Assembly (NCBI GenBank): GCA_029224465.1 | Contig: JAQXUQ010000029.1 | Location: 1 to 32,810 of the forward strand | Direction: 5' to 3' | Length of the DNA stretch: 32,810 nt | Origin: Bacillota bacterium | GTDB taxonomy: Bacteria > Bacillota > Clostridia > Lachnospirales > Lachnospiraceae | Part shown: positions 1-8,553 of the stretch, piece after piece | Layout of the letters: every line of letters begins with the position of its first letter | Position numbering within the stretch: position 1 is the stretch's first letter | Notes under the pieces: model-generated | The model's database searches: none | What the model was told of the DNA's origin: nothing | The model's input: only the letters and a program-made list of their open reading frames with translations | Program-made: the position numbers and the translations under genes

Positions 1-13
1 GTGCCGGAGGGGC

Positions 14-35
14 TTGCAAGAAGCTCTTCTTGCAA
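14..35. repeat. Perfect inverted repeat, 10-bp arms
   Basis: The arms TTGCAAGAAG (14-23) and CTTCTTGCAA (26-35) are exact reverse complements separated by CT. The element could form a tight hairpin or be a dyad site for a dimeric DNA-binding protein. It is not followed by a T-run on the plus strand, so it is not an intrinsic terminator for that direction. The same arm sequence recurs at 55-64. Its function is unknown. Confidence 0.8.
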
Positions 36-170
36 AAAGCCTTAAATTGAAAATTTGCAAGAAGAAAAATGCAAATTACGCACAAGCTTTCTTGCAAAAG
101 AGCAGAAATGCGGATTTGCGCAGAAAGATTTCTTGCAAAAATGGGAAATCTTCGGATTTGCACGAAATTG
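27..170. repeat. Array of imperfect TTGCAA-type repeats
   Basis: The 11-mer TTCTTGCAAAA occurs at 27-37, 89-99 and 130-140. The stretches 88-128 and 129-170 form an imperfect tandem pair about 41-42 bp long: both begin TTTCTTGCAAAA and both carry CGGATTTGC (111-119 and 153-161). A further TTGCAAGAAG sits at 55-64. The stretch is much more AT-rich than the rest of the window. Short ORFs exist here in several overlapping frames but none has a ribosome binding site or a recognisable product. It could be an operator array for the polysaccharide operon, or a decayed intergenic repeat family. Confidence 0.7.
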
Positions 171-172
171 CG

Positions 173-217
173 AGCGTCGGGGCGATTTGCCCGGCGTGAC
201 GGGAAAGCGTCGGGGCG
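173..217. repeat. 12-bp direct repeat in GC-rich leader
   Basis: AGCGTCGGGGCG occurs at 173-184 and again at 206-217. The surrounding stretch from about 170 to 270 is very GC-rich, an abrupt change from the AT-rich repeat array before it. No gene is evident. It lies upstream of the likely operon promoter. Confidence 0.6.
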
Positions 218-292
218 GCCAGCCCGCGCGCGGCGGGAAAGAGCCGGCGCGGCCCGTCCGCACGCCAATCCGTGCATGAATGCAGTCTTTCA

Positions 293-301
293 TGGTATAA
301 T
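293..301 (+). promoter_or_regulatory. Extended -10 promoter of the polysaccharide cluster
   Basis: TGGTATAAT is an exact TATAAT (296-301) preceded by the TGn extension. No good -35 hexamer lies 16-18 bp upstream, which is usual for extended -10 promoters. Transcription would start near 308, giving a leader of roughly 55 nt before the ATG at 364. This is the only convincing sigma-A type promoter seen before the cluster. Confidence 0.65.
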
Positions 302-363
302 ACATAAATTATGATACGCGCCTTCATGCGCATATCCGGTTCAAGAGGAAAAGAGGATCACAA

Positions 364-1368
364 ATGAGCTATCAGAATATAAAATTTCCGGAAGGCAGCG
401 TGTTTACCGTGACCGGCGGCGCCGGCTTCATCGGATCAAACATCGCGGGAGCACTGCTGGACATGGGTTATACTGTCCGCGTGATGGACAATCTTTCCAC
501 AGGGCACATGGAGAACATCGAGCCATATCTGCAGAATGAAAGATTCACGTTCCTGCAGAAAGATATCCGTGATCTGGATTCCTGCATGGAGGCCGTGAAG
601 GGCGCGGATTATGTCATTCATCTCGCTGCCTGGGGATCGGTGCCCAGAAGCATTGAGATGCCGCTTCTGTACGAGGAAATCAATATCAAGGGTACATTGA
701 ATATGATGGAAGCAGCGAGGCAGAACGGGGTATCGCGCTTTGTCTATGCTTCGAGCTCCTCGGTATACGGCGATTCGACAACGCTCCCCAAAAAGGAAGG
801 CTTTGAAGGCAATGTTCTTTCGCCTTATGCGCTGACCAAAAGAACCGACGAGGAGTATGGAAAGCTTTATAAAAAGCTGTACGGGCTGAACACCTACGGA
901 ATGCGCTTCTTCAACGTCTTCGGCAGGCATCAGGACCCGGACGGCGCGTATGCAGCAGTTATTCCGAAGTTTATCCGCCAGCTCCTGTCAGGAGAGCGCC
1001 CTACGATTAACGGGGACGGCAGACAGAGCCGGGACTTCACGTATATCGACAATGTCATCGAAGGGTGCCTGCGCGCGTGTGCAGCTCCGGAAGAAGCGGC
1101 AGGAACTGCGTATAACATCGGCGCCGGCGGAAGAGAGTATCTGATTGATGTCTACCATGACATCTGCAATGCCCTCGGCGTAGAGGTGGAGCCTGTGTTC
1201 GGACCGCCCAGAGCCGGCGATATCCGGGATTCCAACGCGGATATTTCCAAGGCGGCGGAAAAGCTCGGTTACGATCCTTCGTATGATTTCGCGGCCGGTA
1301 TCCGGCTCGCGATTGACTGGTACAGGGAATATTTTTCACAAAACAAAACCGGCGGTGAAAAATCTTGA
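364..1368 (+). CDS. NAD-dependent UDP-N-acetylhexosamine 4-epimerase (WbpP/WbgU type)
   Basis: This is an extended short-chain dehydrogenase/epimerase of 334 residues, the usual length. It has the Rossmann motif GGAGFIG at residues 18-24, the catalytic serine in SSSSVYG (130-136) and the YxxxK pair as YALTK (155-159). GSVPRSI (91-97) matches the signature of bacterial UDP-GlcNAc/GalNAc C4-epimerases such as WbpP and WbgU, so interconversion of UDP-GlcNAc and UDP-GalNAc (or their uronates) is the best guess. A GAGGA-type site precedes the ATG. It is the first gene after the promoter, and its stop overlaps the TTG start of the next gene. A UDP-Glc/Gal or UDP-uronate 4-epimerase cannot be excluded. 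Cytosolic. Confidence 0.85.
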   Translation: MSYQNIKFPEGSVFTVTGGAGFIGSNIAGALLDMGYTVRVMDNLSTGHMENIEPYLQNERFTFLQKDIRDLDSCMEAVKGADYVIHLAAWGSVPRSIEMPLLYEEINIKGTLNMMEAARQNGVSRFVYASSSSVYGDSTTLPKKEGFEGNVLSPYALTKRTDEEYGKLYKKLYGLNTYGMRFFNVFGRHQDPDGAYAAVIPKFIRQLLSGERPTINGDGRQSRDFTYIDNVIEGCLRACAAPEEAAGTAYNIGAGGREYLIDVYHDICNALGVEVEPVFGPPRAGDIRDSNADISKAAEKLGYDPSYDFAAGIRLAIDWYREYFSQNKTGGEKS

Positions 1369-2099
1369 AAATAGCGGTCCGACTAGACGATATCACGCCC
1401 GACATGGACTGGGTGAAATTTAACAGATTCAAGGAGCTGATGGACCGGTATTATGTAAAGCCCCTGATCGGCGTTGTGCCGCTGCCGGAGGATCCGGGCC
1501 TTTCCCGCGGGGAAGCGCGCTCTGATTTCTGGCCGTATGTCCTTTCTCTTCGCGATGAGCTCGGCTGGGAAATCGCCATGCACGGCCTGCACCATGTGTA
1601 CACGACAAAGCGCGGTGGCATGTTTCCGCTCAATCATCAGTCCGAATTCGCGGGACTTCCCTATGATAAACAGCGGAAGATGATTCTGACCGGTAAAAAA
1701 GTGCTGGCGGACCATGCGATTGTCACGGACATCTTCATGGCACCGTCGCATACGTATGACCGCAATACTTTGAAGGCATTGAAAGAAAACGGCTTTACGC
1801 GCATGACCGACGGCTTTGGAAAGCTGCCGTATATCTACGAAGGCATCACATTTTATCCGGTATCTTTCCGTCAGCAGTCCAGCCTGCGGCAGAAGGACGG
1901 CATTACGACGTTTGTCGTGCATTGCAACACGCTCGAAGAAAAAGACTTTGTTCGCTATGAAAAGATCTTTCAGGAGCAGCAGATGCTGCCATATAGAGAA
2001 CTCCTGTATTACCGCCCTGTAAAGAGAGGCATCGGCGGAAGACTCAAAGAGAGGGCGATGGCCTCCGCGAAGCGGCTGCTCGTATCGGCAAAGAGATGA
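1365..2099 (+). CDS. DUF2334 polysaccharide deacetylase-like protein
   Basis: This 244-residue protein resembles the DUF2334 branch of the carbohydrate esterase 4 (NodB-like) fold. An Asp pair sits near the N-terminus (RLDDI, D8-D9). A histidine cluster, HGLHH (73-77), corresponds to the metal-binding H-x-x-x-H of CE4 enzymes, and APSHTYD (126-132) matches the next conserved block. The start is TTG in a TTGA overlap with the epimerase stop, with GGCGGTG just upstream, so translation is probably coupled. There is no signal peptide or membrane segment, so it should act in the cytosol, perhaps removing an N-acetyl group from a lipid-linked or nucleotide-linked sugar. The substrate is unknown. 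A 97-bp gap with three copies of GCAGCCGG follows. Confidence 0.75.
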   Translation: MKIAVRLDDITPDMDWVKFNRFKELMDRYYVKPLIGVVPLPEDPGLSRGEARSDFWPYVLSLRDELGWEIAMHGLHHVYTTKRGGMFPLNHQSEFAGLPYDKQRKMILTGKKVLADHAIVTDIFMAPSHTYDRNTLKALKENGFTRMTDGFGKLPYIYEGITFYPVSFRQQSSLRQKDGITTFVVHCNTLEEKDFVRYEKIFQEQQMLPYRELLYYRPVKRGIGGRLKERAMASAKRLLVSAKR

Positions 2100-2196
2100 G
2101 ACGGCCGCACGCAGCCGGTGCGGAAGCTGCGCAGCCGGAAGGAATACGCAGCTGCGCTCTACGTACCGCAGCGGGGAGCAGCCGGAGGAAATGGAA

Positions 2197-3423
2197 ATGA
2201 CGAATACAGAACCGATCCGTGTGCTCCACGTACTCGGCAAGCTGAATATGGGCGGCGCGGAAAGCCGTATCATGGATCTTTACCGTCATATCGACAGAGA
2301 CAAGGTCCAGTTTGACTTTCTCGTGCATTACGGCGTTTCGAAAGCCGCATGCGGAGGAGATGACAGCACAGAAAATCTGCTTCGCCTGCGCCCGAAGGAA
2401 TTCTTCGACGATGAAATAACGGCACTCGGCGGCAGGATCTATGTCCTGCCGCGCTTCGACGGACGGAACCTTCTGCGGTACAGAAAAGCGGCCGGCGCTT
2501 TTTTTGCCGGCCACCACGGATTCGCCGCTGTGGAAGGACACATGACCAGCATGGCCTCCGTATATCTGCCTCTTGCGAAGGCGGCCGGCGTTCCGCTTAC
2601 GATCGCGCACGCAAGAAGCGCCGGTGTGGACCCGGGCCTCCGGGGGATCGCGACCAGATGGCTGCGAAGACCGCTTCCGAAACGGTGCGACTGCATGCTC
2701 GCCTGTTCGCGGCCTGCCGGCCTTTGTGTTTTCGGTGAAAAGGCATGCCGCGAAGGCAGAGTGCAGTTTATGCCGAACGCGGTGGATCTTTCGGTTTTCG
2801 CTTTTAACGAGGAAGCGGAGCAAAACAGAACCCTGCTGAGAAAGCAGCTCGGTTTTCCGGACGGCGCTTCGGTCATCGGCCATGTCGGCCGCTTCGATCC
2901 CGTGAAAAACCAGGCGTTTCTGCTGCCGGTCCTTTTAAAGCTCCGGGCGGCTTATCCGGAACGGGATTTCCGCCTCCTTTTTATCGGCGGCGGTGTAAAC
3001 AAAGGAGACGTCGAGGCACAGGCACGGGAGAGGGGACTTTCGGAAGCAGTTGTTTTTGCGGGGGAAAAGGCTCCTTCGGAGACCGCGAAGCTCTATGCGG
3101 CGATGGATCTGTTCACGCTTCCGTCTTTTTATGAAGGACTTCCGGGAACGGTCATCGAGGCGCAGGCCGCGGGACTTCCCTGCGTGATTTCCGACAGAAT
3201 TACGAATGAAGTCTGCATTACAGAGGAAGTCCTGCAGAGCAGCATTACGGACGCGGATACGTTCTCGAAAGACCTTGCTGCCATGCAGGCGATGACAGCG
3301 GCGTCAAGGCAGCAGCGCTCCTTCCATGCGCGGGAAAAACTTTCCGCCGCAGGGTACGAAGTGAGCACGGCGGCGCAGAGACTGCAGGCGTGGTATCTTC
3401 GCGGAGGCAGAGGGCTCATATGA
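2197..3423 (+). CDS. Glycosyltransferase family 4 (EpsF/CapM-like)
   Basis: This is a retaining GT-B glycosyltransferase of 408 residues. The N-terminus (LHVLGKLNMGGAE) is the classical GT4 donor-acceptor cleft opening. The C-terminal half contains the EX7E motif as EGLPGTVIE within SFYEGLPG...AAGLPCV. Two in-frame ATGs occur at 2191 and 2197. GGAGG at 2184-2188 lies only 2 nt from the first but 8 nt from the second, so 2197 is preferred. Its stop overlaps the next gene by 4 nt (ATGA). It probably adds one sugar to the lipid-linked repeat unit at the inner membrane face. Donor and acceptor cannot be told from sequence. Confidence 0.85.
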   Translation: MTNTEPIRVLHVLGKLNMGGAESRIMDLYRHIDRDKVQFDFLVHYGVSKAACGGDDSTENLLRLRPKEFFDDEITALGGRIYVLPRFDGRNLLRYRKAAGAFFAGHHGFAAVEGHMTSMASVYLPLAKAAGVPLTIAHARSAGVDPGLRGIATRWLRRPLPKRCDCMLACSRPAGLCVFGEKACREGRVQFMPNAVDLSVFAFNEEAEQNRTLLRKQLGFPDGASVIGHVGRFDPVKNQAFLLPVLLKLRAAYPERDFRLLFIGGGVNKGDVEAQARERGLSEAVVFAGEKAPSETAKLYAAMDLFTLPSFYEGLPGTVIEAQAAGLPCVISDRITNEVCITEEVLQSSITDADTFSKDLAAMQAMTAASRQQRSFHAREKLSAAGYEVSTAAQRLQAWYLRGGRGLI

Positions 3424-4334
3424 GTATTTCGGTTTACCTTCGCCGGTTCCTGACAGATCCGAAGATCCGCTTCGGATATCTTGCCAAGGCGGGGTTTTAC
3501 AACAGGCTTTCCGATGAGGAATTTATCCGGCGCCGCTACAGACTCTTTTTCGGCAGGGAGCCGGACCTTGACAATCCCCGCACCTATACGGAAAAGGTGC
3601 AGTGGCTCAAACTCCATGAGAAAAATCCGTCCTATGCCACGCTGGTTGACAAATATGAGGTCAAGGCATTTGTGCGGCAGGCGCTTGGAGAAGAGCATGT
3701 CGTGCCGGCGTATGGCGTGTATGATTGTTTTGACGATATTGACTTTGAGAGTCTCCCGCAGCAGTTCGCACTCAAATGCACGCATAATTCCGGCGGCGAG
3801 GTGCTGGTCAGAGACAGGAAGAATCTGGATCTTGCAGCCGCGCGGCAGAAGATCAGCGCCTGCCTGAAGGTCAATTATTATTACACCGGAAGGGAATATC
3901 CGTATAAAGAGGTAAAGCCGAGAATCCTTGCGGAAAAGCTTCTTCTGCCCGCGGACGGAAGCGAGCCAAGAGATTATAAGGTGCATGTTTTTAACGGCAA
4001 GGCAGCGCTCATCCAGGTAGACAGCGGCAGGCACTCGGACGCGCATGTGAAGAATTTCTACACGCCGGACTGGACGTATATACCGGTCAGCAACGGCATT
4101 CCTTCGGACCCTGCGCTGCCGGCGCCGGACCTTCCCTGTACGGACGAGCTGCTGGCGCTTTCGGAAAAACTGACAAAAGCGGTCGGGAACCCGCCGGTAC
4201 TGCGGACCGACTTTTATGTTGTGGACGGACGGATTTATTTCGGGGAAATTACGTTTTTCCATGCCTCGGGATTTGATCCGTTTGATCCGTCGGAGTATGA
4301 CAGAAAATTCGGCGATATGATCCGGCTGCAGTAA
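3420..4334 (+). CDS. TupA-like ATP-grasp protein
   Basis: This 304-residue protein matches the TupA-like ATP-grasp family, named after a teichuronopeptide biosynthesis protein of alkaliphilic Bacillus. Visible family blocks are FALKCTHNSGG, an RILAEKLL strand with EPRDYKVHVFNGK, and the metal-binding end RTDFYVVDGRIYFGEIT followed by GFDPFDP. ATP-grasp enzymes ligate a carboxylate to an amine or similar nucleophile through an acyl-phosphate. A role in adding an amino acid or peptide to a uronic acid of the polysaccharide is therefore reasonable but unproven. The ATG at 3420 overlaps the previous TGA. An in-frame ATG 30 nt earlier lies inside the GT4 gene and is less likely. A roughly 100-bp gap separates it from asnB. 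Confidence 0.8.
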   Translation: MSISVYLRRFLTDPKIRFGYLAKAGFYNRLSDEEFIRRRYRLFFGREPDLDNPRTYTEKVQWLKLHEKNPSYATLVDKYEVKAFVRQALGEEHVVPAYGVYDCFDDIDFESLPQQFALKCTHNSGGEVLVRDRKNLDLAAARQKISACLKVNYYYTGREYPYKEVKPRILAEKLLLPADGSEPRDYKVHVFNGKAALIQVDSGRHSDAHVKNFYTPDWTYIPVSNGIPSDPALPAPDLPCTDELLALSEKLTKAVGNPPVLRTDFYVVDGRIYFGEITFFHASGFDPFDPSEYDRKFGDMIRLQ

Positions 4335-4435
4335 CGGGGCGCTGCGCGGCATCTGCCTGTCCGCCAGCAGCGACGGCTGCCGACGGAACAGCGGTGCGGA
4401 GCCCGCGCCGGAAGCAAGGAATACAGGATTGTTAT

Positions 4436-6418
4436 ATGTGCGGAATCTGCGGATACATTTCGAAAAGGACAATTTCACAGGAACAGCTTACGCGGATGAA
4501 CGACACGATGATCCGGAGAGGGCCGAATGACGCCGGCGCGGAAGTTTTTGCGGCTGCCGGCGGATATACGGCGGGACTCGCGCAGAGAAGACTTTCGATC
4601 CTCGATCTTTCACCCGCGGGGCATCAGCCGATGCATTCTGCAGGCGGAGAAGTCACGATCGTCTATAACGGGGAAATCTACAATTATCAGGAAATCCGCA
4701 GGCAGCTGCCGGATTATCCGTTCCGCTCGAACTGCGATACCGAGGTGATCCTCGCGGCGTACCTTGCCTGGGGCATCGACTGCGTCCGCCGTTTCAACGG
4801 CATGTTCGCGTTCGCGCTTTACGATAAAAGAAGCGGCGAGCTCTTCCTTGCAAGAGACCGCATGGGTGTAAAGCCGCTGTATTACTGGCTCGAGGACGCG
4901 GCGGGCGAAAACCGGGTTGGCGGGAACGCGGCAGGCAGCAGCGCATCGGGCGAAGATGCGGCGCAGCACCCGTTCGGAACGGCCGGCAGGACCGGAATTG
5001 TTTTTGCTTCCGAACTGAAACCCATCATGGCCTGCCCCGGCTTTGAGCGTGCAATACGAGGCGATGTTCTTGCGCGTTATCTTTCGCAGGAATATATCGC
5101 GGGTCCGGAGACGGTTTTCAAGGATGTGTACAAGCTGGAGCCGGGAACGATTCTCCGCTTTAAAGACGGAGTCCTTGCGAAGACCGTCTACTGGAATGTA
5201 TTCGATGTCTACCGCCGTATGCAGGAGAGTCCGGTAACGGATTACATGGAAGCGCGGGAAGAGCTGAAAAAGCTGCTGCAGCTTTCGGTCCGGAGAAGAC
5301 TGATTGCTGATGTGCCGCTCGGGTGCTTTCTCTCCGGAGGTTATGACTCCTCGCTCGTCTGCGCGCTTGCGCAGGAGGAACTCGGCGCGGTGCCTTTAAA
5401 GACGTTCTCGATCGGCTTCGAAGACCCTGCGTTTGACGAGTCGCCGTATGCGGAAGCCGTTGCCCGGCACATAGGGTGCGATCATACGTCGCTTCGGATT
5501 TCCGAAAAAGATATGCTGGATCTGGTGTCCGACCTGCCGCTCCACTTTGATGAGCCGATGGCGGATTCGTCCGAAATTCCGACGATGCTCGTTTCGGCGC
5601 TTGCAAAACAAAAGGTAAGCGTCGCGCTTTCCGGCGACGCGGGCGATGAGTTTTTCTGCGGTTACAATATCTACGAGAAGGTCGAACAGGCCCGGAAGCT
5701 CCGGCTTCTCGGCGCGGCAGCGCACGGCATCGGGCAGCTCCGTATCGGGGGGAAGCTTTTAGAAGACCGCTATCCGTTCCACCTCCGGACAATTTCGCGC
5801 AATACGGACCCGAAGACATGGACGCAGTTCGGCGAGGGAAAGAGCGGCGCTCTCGCAAAGCGTCTTGTTAAGGGAGCGGGGCTTCCTGTCAATTATCCGA
5901 TGGAGGATCAGATCCCTTCGAAGAACTGGCAGGTGCGGCGGATGCTGCTGGATATGGCGACCTATCTTCCGGACGATATCCTCGTCAAAGTCGACCGCGC
6001 CGGTATGAAATACTCCCTTGAAAACCGGTGTCCGCTGCTCGATAAAGATGTGATGGAGTATTCGTTCCGGATCGATCATTCATTTAAATATCACAAGGGA
6101 GTCAGGAAATATATCCTCAAGGATATTGTTTATGACTATATTCCGAAGGCACTGATGGACCGCCCGAAGAAGGGCTTCTCGGTCCCTTTGTCCGACTGGC
6201 TGCGGGGACCGCTCCGCGGGCAGCTTCTGGATTACGCGGACCGGGATTTCCTGCTCCGGCAGGGACTCTTTGCGCCGGAGGAGCTGGAACCGGTGCTTTC
6301 CGGATTTCTGCAGACCGGCGACGCCGGCAGCGGAACCGGAGCAAATTATTCGGGAATTCTCTGGAGCTTTTTTGTTTTTCAGCAGTGGTATGACTGCTGC
6401 ATCGGGAGCAATACATGA
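4436..6418 (+). CDS. asnB: Asparagine synthase-type glutamine amidotransferase
   Basis: This is a 660-residue AsnB-family protein. Starting at 4436 places the nucleophile Cys at position 2 (MCGICGYI), as class II glutamine amidotransferases require after Met removal. AGGA at 4425-4428 is well spaced for this start. The glutaminase domain shows RRGPND (27-32) and YNGEIYN (77-83). The synthetase domain has the PP-loop SGGYDSS (300-306) and ends in a typical GFSVPLSDWL block. Residues about 153-187 are a Gly/Ala/Ser-rich insertion just before the strand IVFASELKP. Such proteins in polysaccharide loci are known or suspected to amidate sugar carboxylates (for example uronamides) rather than free Asp. 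It follows the ATP-grasp gene and overlaps the next gene by ATGA. Confidence 0.88.
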   Translation: MCGICGYISKRTISQEQLTRMNDTMIRRGPNDAGAEVFAAAGGYTAGLAQRRLSILDLSPAGHQPMHSAGGEVTIVYNGEIYNYQEIRRQLPDYPFRSNCDTEVILAAYLAWGIDCVRRFNGMFAFALYDKRSGELFLARDRMGVKPLYYWLEDAAGENRVGGNAAGSSASGEDAAQHPFGTAGRTGIVFASELKPIMACPGFERAIRGDVLARYLSQEYIAGPETVFKDVYKLEPGTILRFKDGVLAKTVYWNVFDVYRRMQESPVTDYMEAREELKKLLQLSVRRRLIADVPLGCFLSGGYDSSLVCALAQEELGAVPLKTFSIGFEDPAFDESPYAEAVARHIGCDHTSLRISEKDMLDLVSDLPLHFDEPMADSSEIPTMLVSALAKQKVSVALSGDAGDEFFCGYNIYEKVEQARKLRLLGAAAHGIGQLRIGGKLLEDRYPFHLRTISRNTDPKTWTQFGEGKSGALAKRLVKGAGLPVNYPMEDQIPSKNWQVRRMLLDMATYLPDDILVKVDRAGMKYSLENRCPLLDKDVMEYSFRIDHSFKYHKGVRKYILKDIVYDYIPKALMDRPKKGFSVPLSDWLRGPLRGQLLDYADRDFLLRQGLFAPEELEPVLSGFLQTGDAGSGTGANYSGILWSFFVFQQWYDCCIGSNT

Positions 6419-8553
6419 TTATCATCCGCATGTCCGGCGGCCTCGGGAATCAGATGTTTCAGTACGCTTTGTATTTGAAGCTGGTTTCGCTGGGGCGGGA
6501 GGTCTGTTTTGACGACACAACCGAATATACGACCGTGACGGACGACGGACGGGTCAGAGAGCGGCGCCCGAAGATGCTCGGGGTGTTCGGGATAGACGTT
6601 CCGAGGGCACGGCAGGAAGATCTGATCCGCATGACGGACAGCGACATGCGCCTTGCTTCGCGTATCCGCAGGAAAATCACGGGGCGCAGGTCGAAGCTCC
6701 TGCACGATCATGATTTTCACTTTGATCCGGCGTTTCTGCGCGTTGAAGACGGGTATTTTGCCGGGTGCTTTCAGAGCCCTCTGTATTTCGCGGGCGTTGA
6801 AGAGAAGGTGCGCCGGGCTTTTACGTTTCCGGAGAATATTCTGGAAGGGCAGGAGCACGCACAGGACGTGCGCGGAAAGATACTGGAGGCGTCCGGCGTC
6901 AGTGCTTCGATTCACCTTCGCTTCGGAGATTATCTTGACAATCAGAAGCTGTACGGCGGCATCTGCACGGACGCGTATTATGACGCCGCCGTGCGGTATC
7001 TGACGGAACGGTGCAAGGGCATCCGCTTCTTCGTCTTCTCGAATGATGAGACGCGCGCGCGCGAATGGATCGGCAGGCGGGAGAATCCGGGCGTGTTTAC
7101 GTATGCGAGCGTTTCGGATGAGGATCATGGCTATATAGATCTGTATCTGATGAGCCTTTGCCGGCATCATATTATTGCGAACTCCAGTTTTTCGTGGTGG
7201 GGCGCATATGTCGCCCGGCAGGCGGCAGCGCCGGACGACTCACAATATGGCGCCCACCATGCGTCAGCGGTGGACACTAAGGGAATCACGATCGCCCCGT
7301 CCCTCTGGGTCAACACCGAAGACGGCAGCGGCCTTTATAAAAGTGACATTTACACAGATGATATGGTGCGCATCCGTCCGGACGGCGTAATCGCAAAGGG
7401 CGAAGGCGCAGTGCAGCCGCTGGTTTCGGTCATTGTCGCCGCTTACAATGTGGAACGTTATCTTTCTGCGGCACTGGAGAGCGTCCTTGCACAGACCTAC
7501 AGAAATCTTGAGATTCTGACAGTCGATGACGGCTCCACGGATAAAACGCCGGACATCTGCGACGCGTACGCCCGGAAAGACTCGAGAATCCGCGTCATCC
7601 ACAAGGAGAACGGCGGCCTTTCGGACGCCAGAAACGCGGCCCTTCAGATCGCTTCCGGCGATTATATTGCGTATCTTGACGGAGATGACAGGATGCAGCC
7701 GTGCATGATCGAAGCGATGGTGCGCGCCTGCCTTCTGACAGACGCGCCGGTTGCCGCGGTCAAGTACAGGGCGGTCCGCGAGGGCGCGGCGAAGACGCCT
7801 CCGGATACTGCATGCACCGGGCAGCCGGCTGAGCCGGATCAAGCGGCACCGGGCGCGCGCAGACCGGAGAACCCGGGATCAGCCGCAGCGGTACCGGACC
7901 TTCGCGAAGCGAAAATTCTGACACAGGATGAAGCGCTGGACAACTGGATCCGGAACGGTCTGCACGGAAACGAACGCAAATATATCCTTTACAATTCCGT
8001 CTGGAGCAAGCTTTTCCGGAAGGATGTGGCGGAATGTGTCCTTTTCCCGAAAGGGGAAAACAGCGAAGATATCCCATACACCACACGGACCCTTCTGAAA
8101 GCGGACAAGGTCGTCCTGATTCCGCAGCCGTATTATCTCTACCTGCAGGGCCGCAGCGGCAGCATTATGAATGAAAAGACGGGAGAACGGCGGCTTGGCG
8201 ACGAGCTGCGCCACTGGCAGGAACAGATCCTTCTGCTTACGGAAGCCGGCAAGCAGAAGGCCGCGGCCGGCGCGAAAGCCTGCCTGCATCTTCGTTACAT
8301 GCAGTACGATCTGGAATTCCGGGGCAGTATGGAGACGGCGCTCTATTCCGGAAAGATTGAACAATGGATGCGCCGAAACAGGAAGGAAATTCTTGCGGAC
8401 GCGCGCAGGGCGGACTGTGTCGGCAAAAGGGAAAGACTGCGGCTGCAGCTGTTCCTTTTCAGCCCTTCGCTGTATGAAAAAGTACTGAACTTTTATGGAA
8501 AAGCCGCCGCGAAGCGCCGCGGCAGAACGGAAGCGCAGAATGGCAGAATATAA
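6415..8553 (+). CDS. Two-domain glycosyltransferase: GT11 fucosyltransferase fused to GT2
   Basis: This 712-residue protein joins two complete glycosyltransferases in one frame. Residues 1 to about 315 are GT11 (alpha-1,2-fucosyltransferase-like): SGGLGNQMFQYA at the start, HLRFGDY (167-173, GDP-sugar binding) and NSSFSWWGA (256-264). Residues from about 335 are a GT-A family GT2 domain: SVIVAAYN, VDDGSTD, then LDGDD (421-425) as the DxD metal site, and later VWSKLFRKD. A Pro/Ala/Gly-rich insertion fills about 457-495, and a shorter Ala/Asp-rich stretch follows the GT11 core (268-288). No stop or frameshift interrupts the joint. The protein would add fucose (or another GDP-deoxyhexose) and a second sugar. 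ATGA overlap with asnB; GGGAG precedes the start. Confidence 0.87.
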   Translation: MIIIRMSGGLGNQMFQYALYLKLVSLGREVCFDDTTEYTTVTDDGRVRERRPKMLGVFGIDVPRARQEDLIRMTDSDMRLASRIRRKITGRRSKLLHDHDFHFDPAFLRVEDGYFAGCFQSPLYFAGVEEKVRRAFTFPENILEGQEHAQDVRGKILEASGVSASIHLRFGDYLDNQKLYGGICTDAYYDAAVRYLTERCKGIRFFVFSNDETRAREWIGRRENPGVFTYASVSDEDHGYIDLYLMSLCRHHIIANSSFSWWGAYVARQAAAPDDSQYGAHHASAVDTKGITIAPSLWVNTEDGSGLYKSDIYTDDMVRIRPDGVIAKGEGAVQPLVSVIVAAYNVERYLSAALESVLAQTYRNLEILTVDDGSTDKTPDICDAYARKDSRIRVIHKENGGLSDARNAALQIASGDYIAYLDGDDRMQPCMIEAMVRACLLTDAPVAAVKYRAVREGAAKTPPDTACTGQPAEPDQAAPGARRPENPGSAAAVPDLREAKILTQDEALDNWIRNGLHGNERKYILYNSVWSKLFRKDVAECVLFPKGENSEDIPYTTRTLLKADKVVLIPQPYYLYLQGRSGSIMNEKTGERRLGDELRHWQEQILLLTEAGKQKAAAGAKACLHLRYMQYDLEFRGSMETALYSGKIEQWMRRNRKEILADARRADCVGKRERLRLQLFLFSPSLYEKVLNFYGKAAAKRRGRTEAQNGRI

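Noticed and set aside
88-170. CRISPR array
   Set aside because: The repeats are imperfect, only about two units, spacers are not unique sequences and there are no cas genes nearby.
14-333. Several short overlapping ORFs on both strands in the leader
   Set aside because: They lie in repeats and GC-rich sequence, overlap each other in different frames, lack ribosome binding sites and resemble no known protein.
3129-4478. Minus-strand ORF of 449 codons
   Set aside because: It is antisense to the GT4 and ATP-grasp genes, has a composition typical of a high-GC shadow frame, and no motif or start site.
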